DNA of 64,000 bases, taken from positions 124,001-188,000 of the forward strand of contig NZ_RBZP01000003.1 of NCBI RefSeq assembly GCF_003628505.1, read 5' to 3'. Origin of the DNA: Oceanobacillus halophilus (lineage in GTDB: Bacteria; Bacillota; Bacilli; Bacillales; Amphibacillaceae). The position numbers and the translations under genes are program-made. A model generated the notes under the pieces. It saw nothing but the letters and a program-made list of their open reading frames with translations, was not told the origin of the DNA and searched no databases. This document shows positions 42,788 through 52,110 of this stretch, piece after piece; the stretch's first letter is position 1, and every line of letters begins with the position of its first letter.

Positions 42788-44257
42788 TTGCAGGAGAAGG
42801 GGAAAAGCAGTTCTTATTTGAAGTCTCCAGATTTAATGCCAGTAAAGCATAATGAGCGAAAGATTGGAGTAATGGGTTTCTTTGCTATGTGGGTTGGGAT
42901 GGCAATTCTTCTTGCAACCTTTGATATTGGGGCATCAGGGATCCAGAACATCTCATTGCTATGGGTTGTTATCGCGACATTAGTAGGTTGTCTATTGATA
43001 GGTGGGATTATCTCGATTATAGGAGATATCGGTGTGGAACACGGCATTTCCTTTCCCGTCTATATGAGAGCACCGTTTGGAACAGTGGGAACCCATATTC
43101 CTTCTGTTACGAGGGCTGTTACGGCATCCTTCTGGTTTGGGCTTAATACGTATTTTGGTTCAACGGCTATTAATGCCATTCTGAACATCATGTTTCCAGG
43201 TTTTGACAATTGGCTGTTATGTTACGTCGTGTTTGCGCTTTTTCAATTAATTAATACAGCTTCTGGAATTAAATGGATAGAACGATTCGCTGATCTTGCT
43301 GCACCTATTATTGTCGTCATTTCTTTAATTATGTATAGCACGCTAACTGCGGAAGTTAAAGCACAAGGGGAAGAAGTGTGGGCTTGGGTGGCAAGTCCGG
43401 TTACTGGAAGTGCTGCAGTTACAGCTTTCATGGTAGTTATTTTTGCAAACATGGGATTTTGGGCGACGTTAGGATGTGACATTCCGACAATCTCCCGACA
43501 TTTCAAAGCACCGAAGTATGAGAGAAATTGGTTTAAACGAAATAAAACAACCGTAGTAGGCAGTTTGATTGCCATGCCATTGACCGAAGCATTTATGATC
43601 ATGATTGGAGCAGCCGCATTTATGGTTGCAGGAACCTCTAACCCGGTTACTGCGCTACAAGAAACGGCCTCAGGTTGGATGCTTGCTACTTTATTATTCA
43701 TGATTGTATTGACACAGTGGTCTACGAATACTGCTGCTAATGTATTGCCAGCTGCAGCTGTTTTCTCCAATGTTCTTGGACCGAAAGTATCTCATGGAGT
43801 TGCCGTATTTGTTGCTGGTATTGTTGGAACCATCATCCAGCCGTGGAGTGTCTTTGAAATACTCACACAAGTTCTCCTAATTATTGGTGCTGTCTTATCC
43901 GCAGTAAGTGGAATCTTGTTTGCGGATTATTATTTGTTAAGAAAACGAAGAATAAATGTTCCAGATTTATATAGAAATAGTGGGCAATATCGATTTAATG
44001 GTGGAATCAATATGGTTGGATTTATTTCATGGGCAATCGGTGGTGTTATTGCGACATTCTTTATGACTTACTCCTTTATCGTTGGCTTTGTCATTGCAGC
44101 AGTTCTTTACTATGTATTGACGAAATATTGGTACATTAAAAAATTCCCACAAGCAGAAATTATCGATCCGGATGATGATAAATATCTTGGCATTACGGTA
44201 GGCCGGGATTGGGTTATTGATGAGGAACTGGAAAAAGATGAAGTGGTAGCTAAATAA
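42788..44257 (+). CDS. NCS1-family nucleobase or hydantoin permease
   Basis: A 489-residue transporter of about 12 helices. TTG 42788 follows AGGAAGAAGG and gives the N terminus QEKGKSSSYLKSPDLMPVKH; an earlier in-frame start lacks an RBS. Typical NCS1 sections: ERKIGVMGFFAMWVGMAIL (helix 1) and FPVYMRAPFGTVGTHIPSVT. It should import uracil, thymine, dihydropyrimidine or similar by Na+ or H+ symport. Context makes a pyrimidine the best guess. Confidence 0.85.
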   Translation: MQEKGKSSSYLKSPDLMPVKHNERKIGVMGFFAMWVGMAILLATFDIGASGIQNISLLWVVIATLVGCLLIGGIISIIGDIGVEHGISFPVYMRAPFGTVGTHIPSVTRAVTASFWFGLNTYFGSTAINAILNIMFPGFDNWLLCYVVFALFQLINTASGIKWIERFADLAAPIIVVISLIMYSTLTAEVKAQGEEVWAWVASPVTGSAAVTAFMVVIFANMGFWATLGCDIPTISRHFKAPKYERNWFKRNKTTVVGSLIAMPLTEAFMIMIGAAAFMVAGTSNPVTALQETASGWMLATLLFMIVLTQWSTNTAANVLPAAAVFSNVLGPKVSHGVAVFVAGIVGTIIQPWSVFEILTQVLLIIGAVLSAVSGILFADYYLLRKRRINVPDLYRNSGQYRFNGGINMVGFISWAIGGVIATFFMTYSFIVGFVIAAVLYYVLTKYWYIKKFPQAEIIDPDDDKYLGITVGRDWVIDEELEKDEVVAK

Positions 44258-44273
44258 GTTAGGAGGTATCTCA

Positions 44274-44492
44274 TTGTCAAGTTACCAAGATTTTTTAAGA
44301 GAAAAGCAACGGATTGATGAGTATGTGAAAAATGGATATAAAATTACCGCAGTTGTAGGTACGTTGGATGGAGATAGCGTGGAGCTGGAAAAAGAGAATA
44401 CAGGAGAAAAGCAGTCCATCCTGCTCAGAAATGCGGACGCTAGAAAATATATCACAACATTGTTGATCAAGCGCCAACTTCAAAAACAATAA
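44274..44492 (+). CDS. 72-residue protein with Sm/Hfq-like pattern
   Basis: TTG 44274 follows AGGAGG. The first 20 residues (YQDFLREKQRIDEYVKNG) form a helix, then YKITAVVGTLDGDSVELEKE, TGEKQSILLRNADARKYI. Against Hfq of Bacillus this aligns as NG-hydrophobic, a VKG/VVG-like turn, xDxxxVxLE and a final strand with Ala, so an Sm-like beta-barrel is plausible. The YKHAIS RNA-binding motif of true Hfq is not kept. It is inside the pyrimidine operon, between permease and amidohydrolase; role unknown. Confidence 0.5.
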   Translation: MSSYQDFLREKQRIDEYVKNGYKITAVVGTLDGDSVELEKENTGEKQSILLRNADARKYITTLLIKRQLQKQ

Positions 44493-44513
44493 ACATTGCA
44501 GGGAGGAGATACG

Positions 44514-45749
44514 ATGGAAAAACAAAAGCTATTAATAAATGGGGAAAGACTCAAACAAACAGTGGAAGAGTTTGCAGATTTCGGAAGAACAGAAAATAAT
44601 GGTGTCACCCGTCTTGCATTATCTGAAGTCGATATAAAAGTGAGAGATCATTTCAAATCTGTGTGTGAAGAACTGGGAATGACGGTAAAATGGGATGACA
44701 TGGGGAGTATGTATGCAACCTTAGAGGGAATAGATAATGACAAGCCGCCAGTGGTTGTTGGCTCGCATCTAGACTCCGTCGAAAAAGGTGGTAGATTTGA
44801 TGGGGTATTAGGTGTTTTAACAGGTCTAGAGATTGTAAGAACCCTGGTCGAGAATAATATTAAGCCACAGGTTCCTGTAGTGGTGGCTAATATTACAAAT
44901 GAAGAAGGGGCAAGATTTGAACCTTCTATGATGGCTTCTGGTGTGATGTCTGGACGATTTGATAAAGGTGCCATGCTGAAGTCCACCGATAAGCATGGTG
45001 TGACATTTGAAGAAGCATTAAAGGTTAGTGGATATGAGGGAAGTAAAGAAAATCGTTTAAAAGAAGCAGAAGCTTTTCTGGAATTGCATGTGGAACAAGG
45101 TCCTGTGCTAGAGAATGGGTCTATCGATATCGGGGTAGTCGAATGTGTGGTAGGTATGTGCTGCTATGAGATAGAAGTAATTGGAGATTCCGATCATGCA
45201 GGAACCACTCCAATGCCAATGCGAAAGGATGCCTTATTTGCAGCGAATAACTTAATTAATGAAATACGTGAAAAGATGAGTAAATTGGATAGTGACCTTG
45301 TTTATACGATTGGTCGAATGAATGTAAGTCCGAATATTCATACTGTTATTCCGAATAAAGTTGTTTTTACTATTGAGGCACGTCACAAAGAAGCGGCTAC
45401 TATCAGTCAAGTGGAAGACATTATTCAAGGGCTTAGTGAATCAGTTGGAAAAGAGAAATGTGAGGTTACTGCAACTAAGTTATGGGACCGTGACACCGTA
45501 TGGTTTAGTGATAAACTAGTAAACTCTTTGGAAGAATCCTGTAAGTCATTGAATTACTCTTATAAGCGTATGCCTAGTGGTGCTGGTCATGATGCACAAT
45601 TTATTGCAACGTATCTACCTGCTGCTATGATTTTTGTTCCAAGTGTGAATGGAAAGAGTCATGCGGAAGATGAGTTAACCTCCTGGGAGGATTGTGAAAA
45701 AGGCGTAAATGTTGTTTTGCAGACGGTTTTGGATATGACTACTAGTTAA
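44514..45749 (+). CDS. M20 amidohydrolase, probable beta-ureidopropionase
   Basis: A 411-residue Zn enzyme of the allantoate amidohydrolase/N-carbamoyl-amino-acid hydrolase group, starting at ATG 44514 (GGGAGGA upstream). Metal and catalytic motifs: GSHLDSVEKGGRFDGVLG, NEEGARFEPSMMASGV, LELHVEQGPVLE, DHAGTTPMPMRKD and SGAGHDAQF. Placed after preTA-hydA and a pyrimidine permease, its likely substrate is N-carbamoyl-beta-alanine, giving beta-alanine, CO2 and ammonia. It is the third step of the pathway. A paralogue lies at 53369. Confidence 0.85.
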   Translation: MEKQKLLINGERLKQTVEEFADFGRTENNGVTRLALSEVDIKVRDHFKSVCEELGMTVKWDDMGSMYATLEGIDNDKPPVVVGSHLDSVEKGGRFDGVLGVLTGLEIVRTLVENNIKPQVPVVVANITNEEGARFEPSMMASGVMSGRFDKGAMLKSTDKHGVTFEEALKVSGYEGSKENRLKEAEAFLELHVEQGPVLENGSIDIGVVECVVGMCCYEIEVIGDSDHAGTTPMPMRKDALFAANNLINEIREKMSKLDSDLVYTIGRMNVSPNIHTVIPNKVVFTIEARHKEAATISQVEDIIQGLSESVGKEKCEVTATKLWDRDTVWFSDKLVNSLEESCKSLNYSYKRMPSGAGHDAQFIATYLPAAMIFVPSVNGKSHAEDELTSWEDCEKGVNVVLQTVLDMTTS

Positions 45750-45834
45750 GTAGTAGTGGTTGTTTCACGTTATTTCGGAGTTGATAGAAACTCTTGATTT
45801 ATTTAATTCAGAATAGCTAGCTCTCGATTACACT

Positions 45835-46000
45835 TATGAATGTATTCTGCTGTCATTCGATACAGCAGAATACTACGCTTTCCACGGGCACGGCCTCAGC
45901 CTCCCCGCGGAAAGCGTAGTGTATTTCCGTAGCGGAGACAGAGCATTATTCTGAATGAAAGATATCCGCACTCTATACAAACAATTAAAAGCAACAACCT
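45835..46000. repeat. GC-rich repeat, compact inverted form
   Basis: ACTACGCTTTCCACGGGCAC and GGCCTCAGCCTCC then CCGCGGAAAGCGTAGTGTA form a large hairpin (ACTACGCTTTCC/GGAAAGCGTAGT). The sides match ends of the blocks at 1755-1880 and 1992-2115, as does ATTCTGAATGAAAGATATC versus TTTTGAATAAAAGACATC near 2155. The rest of 45750-46098 holds no gene. Confidence 0.8.
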
Positions 46001-46098
46001 TTTTGTGGGATGGTAAACAGCGTTCCTAATCTATTAGTAGAGACAATTGCATGATGAATTTTTGTTAACTAATTGGATAGAATTCATACCTGCACTTC

Positions 46099-47757
46099 TT
46101 ATCCCAACTGCTTCGTATTAGTGTATTCTTCCTTTTTCGATGTATATTGTAAAAGATAATATGCACTCAATGCCAGTTCTATTGCCTGTCGATTGATTGG
46201 TTCCATTAGATTTGTCCTTAATAACTCTTCTATTTTCTGCAGACGATGATACAAGGTCTGTCGAACGATAAATAATTGATTGGCTGTTTCCTTTTTGGAA
46301 CCCATACATTTTAAATAGACAGATAGTGTCAACAGCAATTCGCTTTTCATCTCTCGATCGTACCTTAAAATAGGCCCTATATAATCTTGAATAAATTCAT
46401 GTAATTTATCGTTATCGTACATTTCTAATAACAACCGATAGACACCAATTTTTTCATAAAAATATGTCTCTATTAAATTAGCTTTCTGAATGAGTATGAC
46501 ATCTTTGGCTTCTTTATAGCTGATAGGAGAAAATGCGTAATCATGATGGACATTGCTGATTCCGAATGTACATTTCTTCCCATTGAAAATGTTTATTTGC
46601 TGAATGTTTTTCAGTTCAAGGAGAATATCGCTGAATGACTTTGTATCTTTTTGAGCATCCTTTTGCATGTAAAAAGCAGCAATAATGGCAATTTCATTAC
46701 GACCTACCGATACAGCCGGAACAAATCCGTTTTTGCGGAATAAGGATCGAATAATTATAGCTTGCTGTAATTTTACTTCTTCCCAATCGTCCTCTTTCGT
46801 ACTTACATGATGGGAGTTCATATTAATTAGGAATAATCGATAGTATAAGTTTTTTGCTGGAGAGGGTAATATCTTCTGGACCTCTGTTGCATCCACATTT
46901 TTCCCTTTTACCATACTTCTGACAATCTCTTCCTCTTGGTTTTGCTTTCTTTCTTCTATTGTTTTATTTCGTAGCATAATTTGCGCAATGGCCAATGCCG
47001 CACGATCTACTACGGAAAAGGAAAACTCATCTAATGATTCAGACTTCATTTGCAAACATAGATATCCCCAGGTATGTCCAAGACCTCTAATTGGAAAAAT
47101 CGTGTAGTGATCCTTGTCCGATACATAGCTTTTATAGGGACTTGGTTTTATGGTTTTTTTGATTAGTGTATGAATGGATTGTGTTTGGCTTTTAATCTTT
47201 GGAGGGTAGTAATGGGCTTTTGTATCATCAGAAACGAATAGGACAGGTGCATGAAAGTGTGTGTGTAATTCTTTTAAGATCTTTAATATGCCATTTGGCA
47301 ATAAAGAAAGTTCGTTAATTTTTTCTGAAAATGTGTAGAGTTGGTTCAGCATTTGATGATGATGATTAACAATTACTGTGTGGAGGTCTTGCGTGATGTC
47401 TACGAATTTGACAATTTCGTTGAAGGTAATTAGTGGCAAGTTATGATCATTTCCATATTGAATGATTTCAGGTGCAATCTTTTTAACATGGGTTCCTAAC
47501 TCAATGACGACACCAGCTACATTCTTTTTTACCAATTTGTCTAAGTGCGTAATTCCCTCTGGGGCATCAAAGGCAATTCCAGAACCTGTCGTGAGGATTA
47601 ACTCCCCGCCATTAATAAATGACTCAATATCACCCGATTCTAATATATGTGTCCATTTAATTTCACGGTTTAATCCGCCTTTTCCAGACACGACGACCGC
47701 ATTTTTAAATAAATCCCTGGAAAGAATATCTTTTACTCGAATACTCCATTTCTCCAT
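46099..47757 (-). CDS. PucR-family transcriptional regulator
   Basis: A 552-residue activator. N-terminal PucR domain (IRVKDILSRDLFKNAVVVSG, about 1-125), a GAF-like or CdaR-type middle (LYYRLFLINMNS region), and the C-terminal HTH_30 domain with FIVRQTLYHRLQKIEELL. It is divergent from the aminotransferase gene and flanked by the catabolic genes on both sides, so it most likely responds to a pyrimidine degradation intermediate. Its promoter appears at 47875-47847 (TTGACA, 17 bp, CATAAT on minus). Confidence 0.88.
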   Translation of the reverse strand: MEKWSIRVKDILSRDLFKNAVVVSGKGGLNREIKWTHILESGDIESFINGGELILTTGSGIAFDAPEGITHLDKLVKKNVAGVVIELGTHVKKIAPEIIQYGNDHNLPLITFNEIVKFVDITQDLHTVIVNHHHQMLNQLYTFSEKINELSLLPNGILKILKELHTHFHAPVLFVSDDTKAHYYPPKIKSQTQSIHTLIKKTIKPSPYKSYVSDKDHYTIFPIRGLGHTWGYLCLQMKSESLDEFSFSVVDRAALAIAQIMLRNKTIEERKQNQEEEIVRSMVKGKNVDATEVQKILPSPAKNLYYRLFLINMNSHHVSTKEDDWEEVKLQQAIIIRSLFRKNGFVPAVSVGRNEIAIIAAFYMQKDAQKDTKSFSDILLELKNIQQINIFNGKKCTFGISNVHHDYAFSPISYKEAKDVILIQKANLIETYFYEKIGVYRLLLEMYDNDKLHEFIQDYIGPILRYDREMKSELLLTLSVYLKCMGSKKETANQLFIVRQTLYHRLQKIEELLRTNLMEPINRQAIELALSAYYLLQYTSKKEEYTNTKQLG

Positions 47758-47846
47758 CTATTTACCACCCTTCATATCGTAAAAGTAAAGCAGTAATTAT
47801 TTGACACTATGTAAAATGATTCCATACGAAAAACATTATACAATAA

Positions 47847-47875
47847 ATTATGTAATATACTAAAAATTATGTCAA
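47847..47875 (-). promoter_or_regulatory. Promoter of the pucR-type gene
   Basis: On the minus strand TTGACA (47875-47870), a 17-bp spacer, CATAAT (47852-47847). On plus, a TTGACA at 47801 has a poor -10, so the promoter of the aminotransferase gene is unclear. Confidence 0.6.
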
Positions 47876-47956
47876 ATATAAATAGAACAAAAGTAACTGT
47901 GGTTTTGAAACTGGACATTTTGTTAATGCTTAAAGTCTGGAAAGGAGAAGGTATGG

Positions 47957-49312
47957 ATGGAATCTGTTAAGAAAAAGCAATCTTTAGTAGAAAGGGATCG
48001 TCAGAATGTTTGGCATCATATTTCCCCTTATAGTGAAAAGAATCCGCCAATGATTGTGGAAGAGGGGATAGGTTCTTGGATAACGGACCATCAAGGAAAT
48101 CGTTATTTGGATGGGATGTCAGGACTTTATTGTGTCAATGTAGGGTATGGCCGTGAAGAATTGGCACAGGCGGCTTATGAACAATTGAAGAAGATGGCTT
48201 ACGTACCCATGACACAAAGTCATGAACCCGCCATTGAATTGGCAGAGAAAGTAAATGAATTGCTCGGTGGAGATTATGTGATTTTTTATTCCAATAGTGG
48301 ATCCGACGCTAATGAAGTGGCATTTAAGATGGCCAGGCAGTATCATCAGCAAAATGGTGAGACAACTCGACATAAAGTCATTTCACGCTATCGTGCTTAT
48401 CATGGGAGTTCTATGGGGGCATTATCTGCTACGGGTCAGGCTTTAAGAAAATATAAATACGAACCACTTTCAGCTGGATTTTTGCATGTTGCCCCACCTG
48501 ATAACTATCGCAAACCTGAAGGAATGTCGATAGAAGAATATAATATACAGCGAGCAAGGGATATGGAAGAGACAATCATCTGGGAACAAGAAGAAACCAT
48601 TGCAGCAGTCATCATGGAACCACTCATCACAGGAGGTGGCGTATTAATTCCTCATCCTGTTTATGTGGAAAAGGTACAGGAAATCTGTAAACGTCATGGT
48701 GTTCTGTTGATCATCGATGAAGTTATTTGCGGCTTTGGCCGAACAGGGAAAGCTTTTGGTCATCAGCACTACCAGGTAAAACCAGATTTGGTCACCATGG
48801 CTAAAGGTTTGACAAGTGCTTATCTGCCGTTATCTATTACAGCAGTTCGAAAAGATATTTATGATGCTTTTAAAGACAGTGAGGAAAATAGTCATTTTCG
48901 CCATGTAAATACATTTGGCGGCAATCCAGCCTCTTGTGCATTAGCATTGAAAAACATTGAGATTTTGGAAAAAGAAAATCTATTTGATCGCTCAGCTGAG
49001 GTCGGTGATCGCTTATTAAATGAACTGGCTGAATTACAGAATCTTGATTTTGTTGGGGATGTACGTGGATTAGGGATGATTGTAGGAATTGAAATCGTGG
49101 AAGATAAACAGACGAAGAAACCTGCATCAAAAGAGCGAGTAGGTAAGTTGATAGCAGCGTGTAAAAATAATGGATTAATCATTGGAAAAAATGGAGATAC
49201 CGTAGCAGGCTATAATAATATTTTGGCACTTAGCCCTCCGTTATCCAGTACGGATGATGATATCGATTTTATTATTGCCGTATTGAAGAAAGTATTCAAT
49301 GAAAACAAATAG
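47957..49312 (+). CDS. Class III omega-aminotransferase (probable beta-alanine:pyruvate)
   Basis: A 451-residue PLP enzyme. Motifs: YFxSGSDANEVAFKMARQY-type (YSNSGSDANEVAFKM), YRAYHGSSMGALSATG, IDEVICGFGRTGK and PLP lysine in TMAKGLTSAYLPL. The family transfers amino groups from beta-alanine or other omega-amines to pyruvate. Followed after 39 bp by alanine dehydrogenase and then an acyl-CoA-forming semialdehyde dehydrogenase, so it should make malonate semialdehyde plus alanine. RBS AAAGGAGAAGG. Confidence 0.85.
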   Translation: MESVKKKQSLVERDRQNVWHHISPYSEKNPPMIVEEGIGSWITDHQGNRYLDGMSGLYCVNVGYGREELAQAAYEQLKKMAYVPMTQSHEPAIELAEKVNELLGGDYVIFYSNSGSDANEVAFKMARQYHQQNGETTRHKVISRYRAYHGSSMGALSATGQALRKYKYEPLSAGFLHVAPPDNYRKPEGMSIEEYNIQRARDMEETIIWEQEETIAAVIMEPLITGGGVLIPHPVYVEKVQEICKRHGVLLIIDEVICGFGRTGKAFGHQHYQVKPDLVTMAKGLTSAYLPLSITAVRKDIYDAFKDSEENSHFRHVNTFGGNPASCALALKNIEILEKENLFDRSAEVGDRLLNELAELQNLDFVGDVRGLGMIVGIEIVEDKQTKKPASKERVGKLIAACKNNGLIIGKNGDTVAGYNNILALSPPLSSTDDDIDFIIAVLKKVFNENK

Positions 49313-49351
49313 ATAAATATTTTATAGGAAACATAGGGAGGAGGATTATTC

Positions 49352-50482
49352 ATGAGGATAGGGATACCAAAAGAAATCAAGAATAATGAAAACCGTGTAG
49401 CCATTGCGCCAGCAGGTGTGGATGCACTTGTTGGGGCAGGGCATGAGGTTGTGATTGAAAGAGGAGCGGGTTTAGGGTCAGGATTTACAGATGAGGTCTA
49501 CCAAAACTCAGGTGCCCGTTTGGTTACTTCCAGGGAGGAAGTATGGAATCAAGATATGGTAATGAAAGTTAAAGAGCCTTTACCAGAAGAGTATATGTAT
49601 TTTCGTGACGGGCTCATTTTGTTCACATTTTTGCATCTAGCTGCAGAGTCTGAATTAACAAAAGCATTAGTAGATGCGAAGGTGACAAGTATTGCTTACG
49701 AAACAATTCAGGAAAAGGATGGATTACTCCCGCTTCTGTCTCCAATGAGTGAAGTTGCAGGAAGGATTGCTACCCAAATAGGGGCCCGTTTTTTAGAAAA
49801 AACAAGTGGTGGAAAAGGAATCTTATTAAGTGGAATTCCAGGTGTCAATCGAGGCAAGGTCACGATAATTGGTGGAGGCGTAGTAGGAACGAATGCAGCT
49901 AAGATTGCTCTTGGCTTAGGCGCGGATGTAACGATTATTGATTTGAGTGCCAACCGTTTACGGGAATTGGATCAATTATTTGGGAATCAACTGCAAACCA
50001 TGATGTCCAATCCATTTAATATTGCTGAGTCGGTTAGCGAAGCAGATCTTGTGATAGGCGCAGTGCTGATACCTGGAACAAGGGCACCGAAACTAGTAAC
50101 AGAATCCATGGTTAAAGCAATGAAACCTAAGTCCGTCATTGTGGATGTTGCGATTGATCAAGGTGGAATCTTTGAAACGAGTGACCGGATTACGACCCAT
50201 GATAATCCAACCTATGAAAAACATGGAGTTATTCATTATGCAGTAGCCAATATGCCTGGCGCAGTACCGAAAACCGCATCCCTTGGCCTGACGAATGTAA
50301 CCTTGCCGTATGCTTTGAAAATAGCAAATAAAGGAATTAAGAAGGCCAGTGTAGAAGAAGCTATATATAAAGGAATCAACACAATGGAAGGATACGTTAC
50401 TTATAAAGCTGTAGCAGATGCTCACGGCCTAGAGTACAGTAAAGCTAGTAACCTATTAAATATGAAACAGAAAGTATATTGA
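49352..50482 (+). CDS. ald: Alanine dehydrogenase
   Basis: A 376-residue enzyme, full length. [20 protein letters not shown] is the family start; [20 protein letters not shown] binds NAD; the catalytic region contains LHLAAE and [20 protein letters not shown]. It deaminates L-alanine to pyruvate and ammonia, which here regenerates the amino acceptor of the aminotransferase just upstream. RBS GGGAGGAGG. MmsA gene follows after 34 bp. Confidence 0.94.
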   Translation: MRIGIPKEIKNNENRVAIAPAGVDALVGAGHEVVIERGAGLGSGFTDEVYQNSGARLVTSREEVWNQDMVMKVKEPLPEEYMYFRDGLILFTFLHLAAESELTKALVDAKVTSIAYETIQEKDGLLPLLSPMSEVAGRIATQIGARFLEKTSGGKGILLSGIPGVNRGKVTIIGGGVVGTNAAKIALGLGADVTIIDLSANRLRELDQLFGNQLQTMMSNPFNIAESVSEADLVIGAVLIPGTRAPKLVTESMVKAMKPKSVIVDVAIDQGGIFETSDRITTHDNPTYEKHGVIHYAVANMPGAVPKTASLGLTNVTLPYALKIANKGIKKASVEEAIYKGINTMEGYVTYKAVADAHGLEYSKASNLLNMKQKVY

Positions 50483-50516
50483 TAGGAAAATGCAAAAGGA
50501 TAGGGAGGATTTTGAA

Positions 50517-51977
50517 TTGACACAAACAACCGTAAAAGAATTGAAAAACTATGTAGGCGGAAAATGGATCGAAGCAAAGACAGATAAAACGGAACCTGTT
50601 TATAATCCAGCGACTGGTGAAGTGATTGCAAACGTGCCGATCTCCACTCAAGAGGATGTGGAGTATGCGATACAGGTGGCCGAGGAAGCTTTTGAGTCTT
50701 GGAAAGAAGTAGCTGTACCAAGAAGAGCTCGAATTTTATTTAAATATCAGCAATTACTAGTTGACAATTGGGAAGAACTTGCAAAGCTAATTACAATTGA
50801 AAATGGAAAAAATTATACAGAGGCCTATGGGGAAGTACAGCGAGGAATCGAAAATGTAGAGTTTGCTGCGGGTGCACCATCGTTAATGATGGGAGAACAA
50901 CTTCCGTCGATCGCAACAGACCTGGAGTCTGGTGTGTATCGTTATCCAATAGGTGTTATTGGTGGAATTACGCCATTTAATTTCCCGATGATGGTGCCAT
51001 GCTGGATGTTTCCGATGGCAATTGTAACCGGGAACACGTTTGTTATGAAGCCGTCTGAACGGACTCCTCTTTTAGCTAATCGTTTAGCAGAGTTATTAGA
51101 GGAAGCGGGACTTCCTGCCGGTGTATTTAACATTGTCCACGGGGCACATGATGTTGTGAATGGCCTATTAGATCATAAGAAAGTAGCGGCCATCTCCTTT
51201 GTTGGATCACAGCCTGTGGCAGAATATGTTTATAAACGTGGTACAGATAATCTGAAACGCGTGCAAGCTCTAGCAGGAGCGAAAAACCATTCCATCGTAT
51301 TAAGTGATGCAAATTTGGATAATGCAACGACGCAAATTATGAATGCTGCCTTTGGTTCTGCGGGAGAACGGTGTATGGCGGCATCTGTAGTAGCGGTAGA
51401 AGCATCCGTTGCGGATGAATTCATTTCCCTGCTTACGCAAAAAGCGAACGAAATTGAAATTGGTAATGGTTTAGATGAAGGTATTTTCTTAGGTCCAGTT
51501 ATACGGGAGCAACATAAAGAACGAACTCTTAAATATATTGAAACTGGCGAAAAGCAAGGAGCAAAACTGGTTCGGGACGGAAGAAAAGATGAAGCAGTGA
51601 AACAAGAGGGTTATTTCGTGGGACCGACCATTTTTGATAACGTTACATCGGAAATGAAGATCTGGCAGGATGAAATTTTTGCACCGGTACTTTCGATTGC
51701 TCGTGTGGAAAATTTAGAAGATGCCATTGATTTAACGAACCAATCCCGTTTCGCCAATGGAGCTTGTATATTCACAAAAGATGGTGGAAGTGTTCGCAAA
51801 TTTAGAGAAACCATCGATGCAGGCATGCTTGGGGTCAATATCGGTGTTCCTGCACCAATGGCATTTTTCCCGTTCTCTGGATGGAAAGATTCCTTCTATG
51901 GCGATTTGCATGCAAATGGGAAAGATGGATTGCAGTTTTACACGAGGAAGAAAGTCATTACGACGAAGTGGGTTTAA
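50517..51977 (+). CDS. mmsA: CoA-acylating (methyl)malonate-semialdehyde dehydrogenase
   Basis: A 486-residue aldehyde dehydrogenase, TTG 50517 behind GGGAGGA (50503-50509). Landmarks: [35 protein letters not shown], catalytic Cys in [11 protein letters not shown] and [19 protein letters not shown]. The MmsA/IolA group makes acetyl-CoA from malonate semialdehyde (or propionyl-CoA from the methyl form from thymine), using CoA and NAD. It completes the pyrimidine pathway. A strong terminator follows. Confidence 0.93.
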   Translation: MTQTTVKELKNYVGGKWIEAKTDKTEPVYNPATGEVIANVPISTQEDVEYAIQVAEEAFESWKEVAVPRRARILFKYQQLLVDNWEELAKLITIENGKNYTEAYGEVQRGIENVEFAAGAPSLMMGEQLPSIATDLESGVYRYPIGVIGGITPFNFPMMVPCWMFPMAIVTGNTFVMKPSERTPLLANRLAELLEEAGLPAGVFNIVHGAHDVVNGLLDHKKVAAISFVGSQPVAEYVYKRGTDNLKRVQALAGAKNHSIVLSDANLDNATTQIMNAAFGSAGERCMAASVVAVEASVADEFISLLTQKANEIEIGNGLDEGIFLGPVIREQHKERTLKYIETGEKQGAKLVRDGRKDEAVKQEGYFVGPTIFDNVTSEMKIWQDEIFAPVLSIARVENLEDAIDLTNQSRFANGACIFTKDGGSVRKFRETIDAGMLGVNIGVPAPMAFFPFSGWKDSFYGDLHANGKDGLQFYTRKKVITTKWV

Positions 51978-51990
51978 TATAAGTATTCAT

Positions 51991-52038
51991 AAAAAAATCA
52001 AACACCTCAGATGAAGCGGCAGGTGTTTGATTTTTTCC
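51991..52038 (+). terminator. Terminator after mmsA
   Basis: AAAATCAAACACCT pairs with AGGTGTTTGATTTT, followed by TTCCTTTTTC; loop CAGATGAAGCGGC. Confidence 0.9.
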
Positions 52039-52110
52039 TTTTTCTATAAGGATGTGGATTTTACGTGATTTTTAAACTTTCGATGTAAGGCGCGTGTTAT
52101 CAATAGGCAT

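Noticed and set aside
47880-47956. Sigma-54 type promoter before the aminotransferase (CTGGACA..TTAATGC)
   Set aside because: The -24 GG and -12 GC elements do not match the consensus well, and no sigma-54 activator is nearby.
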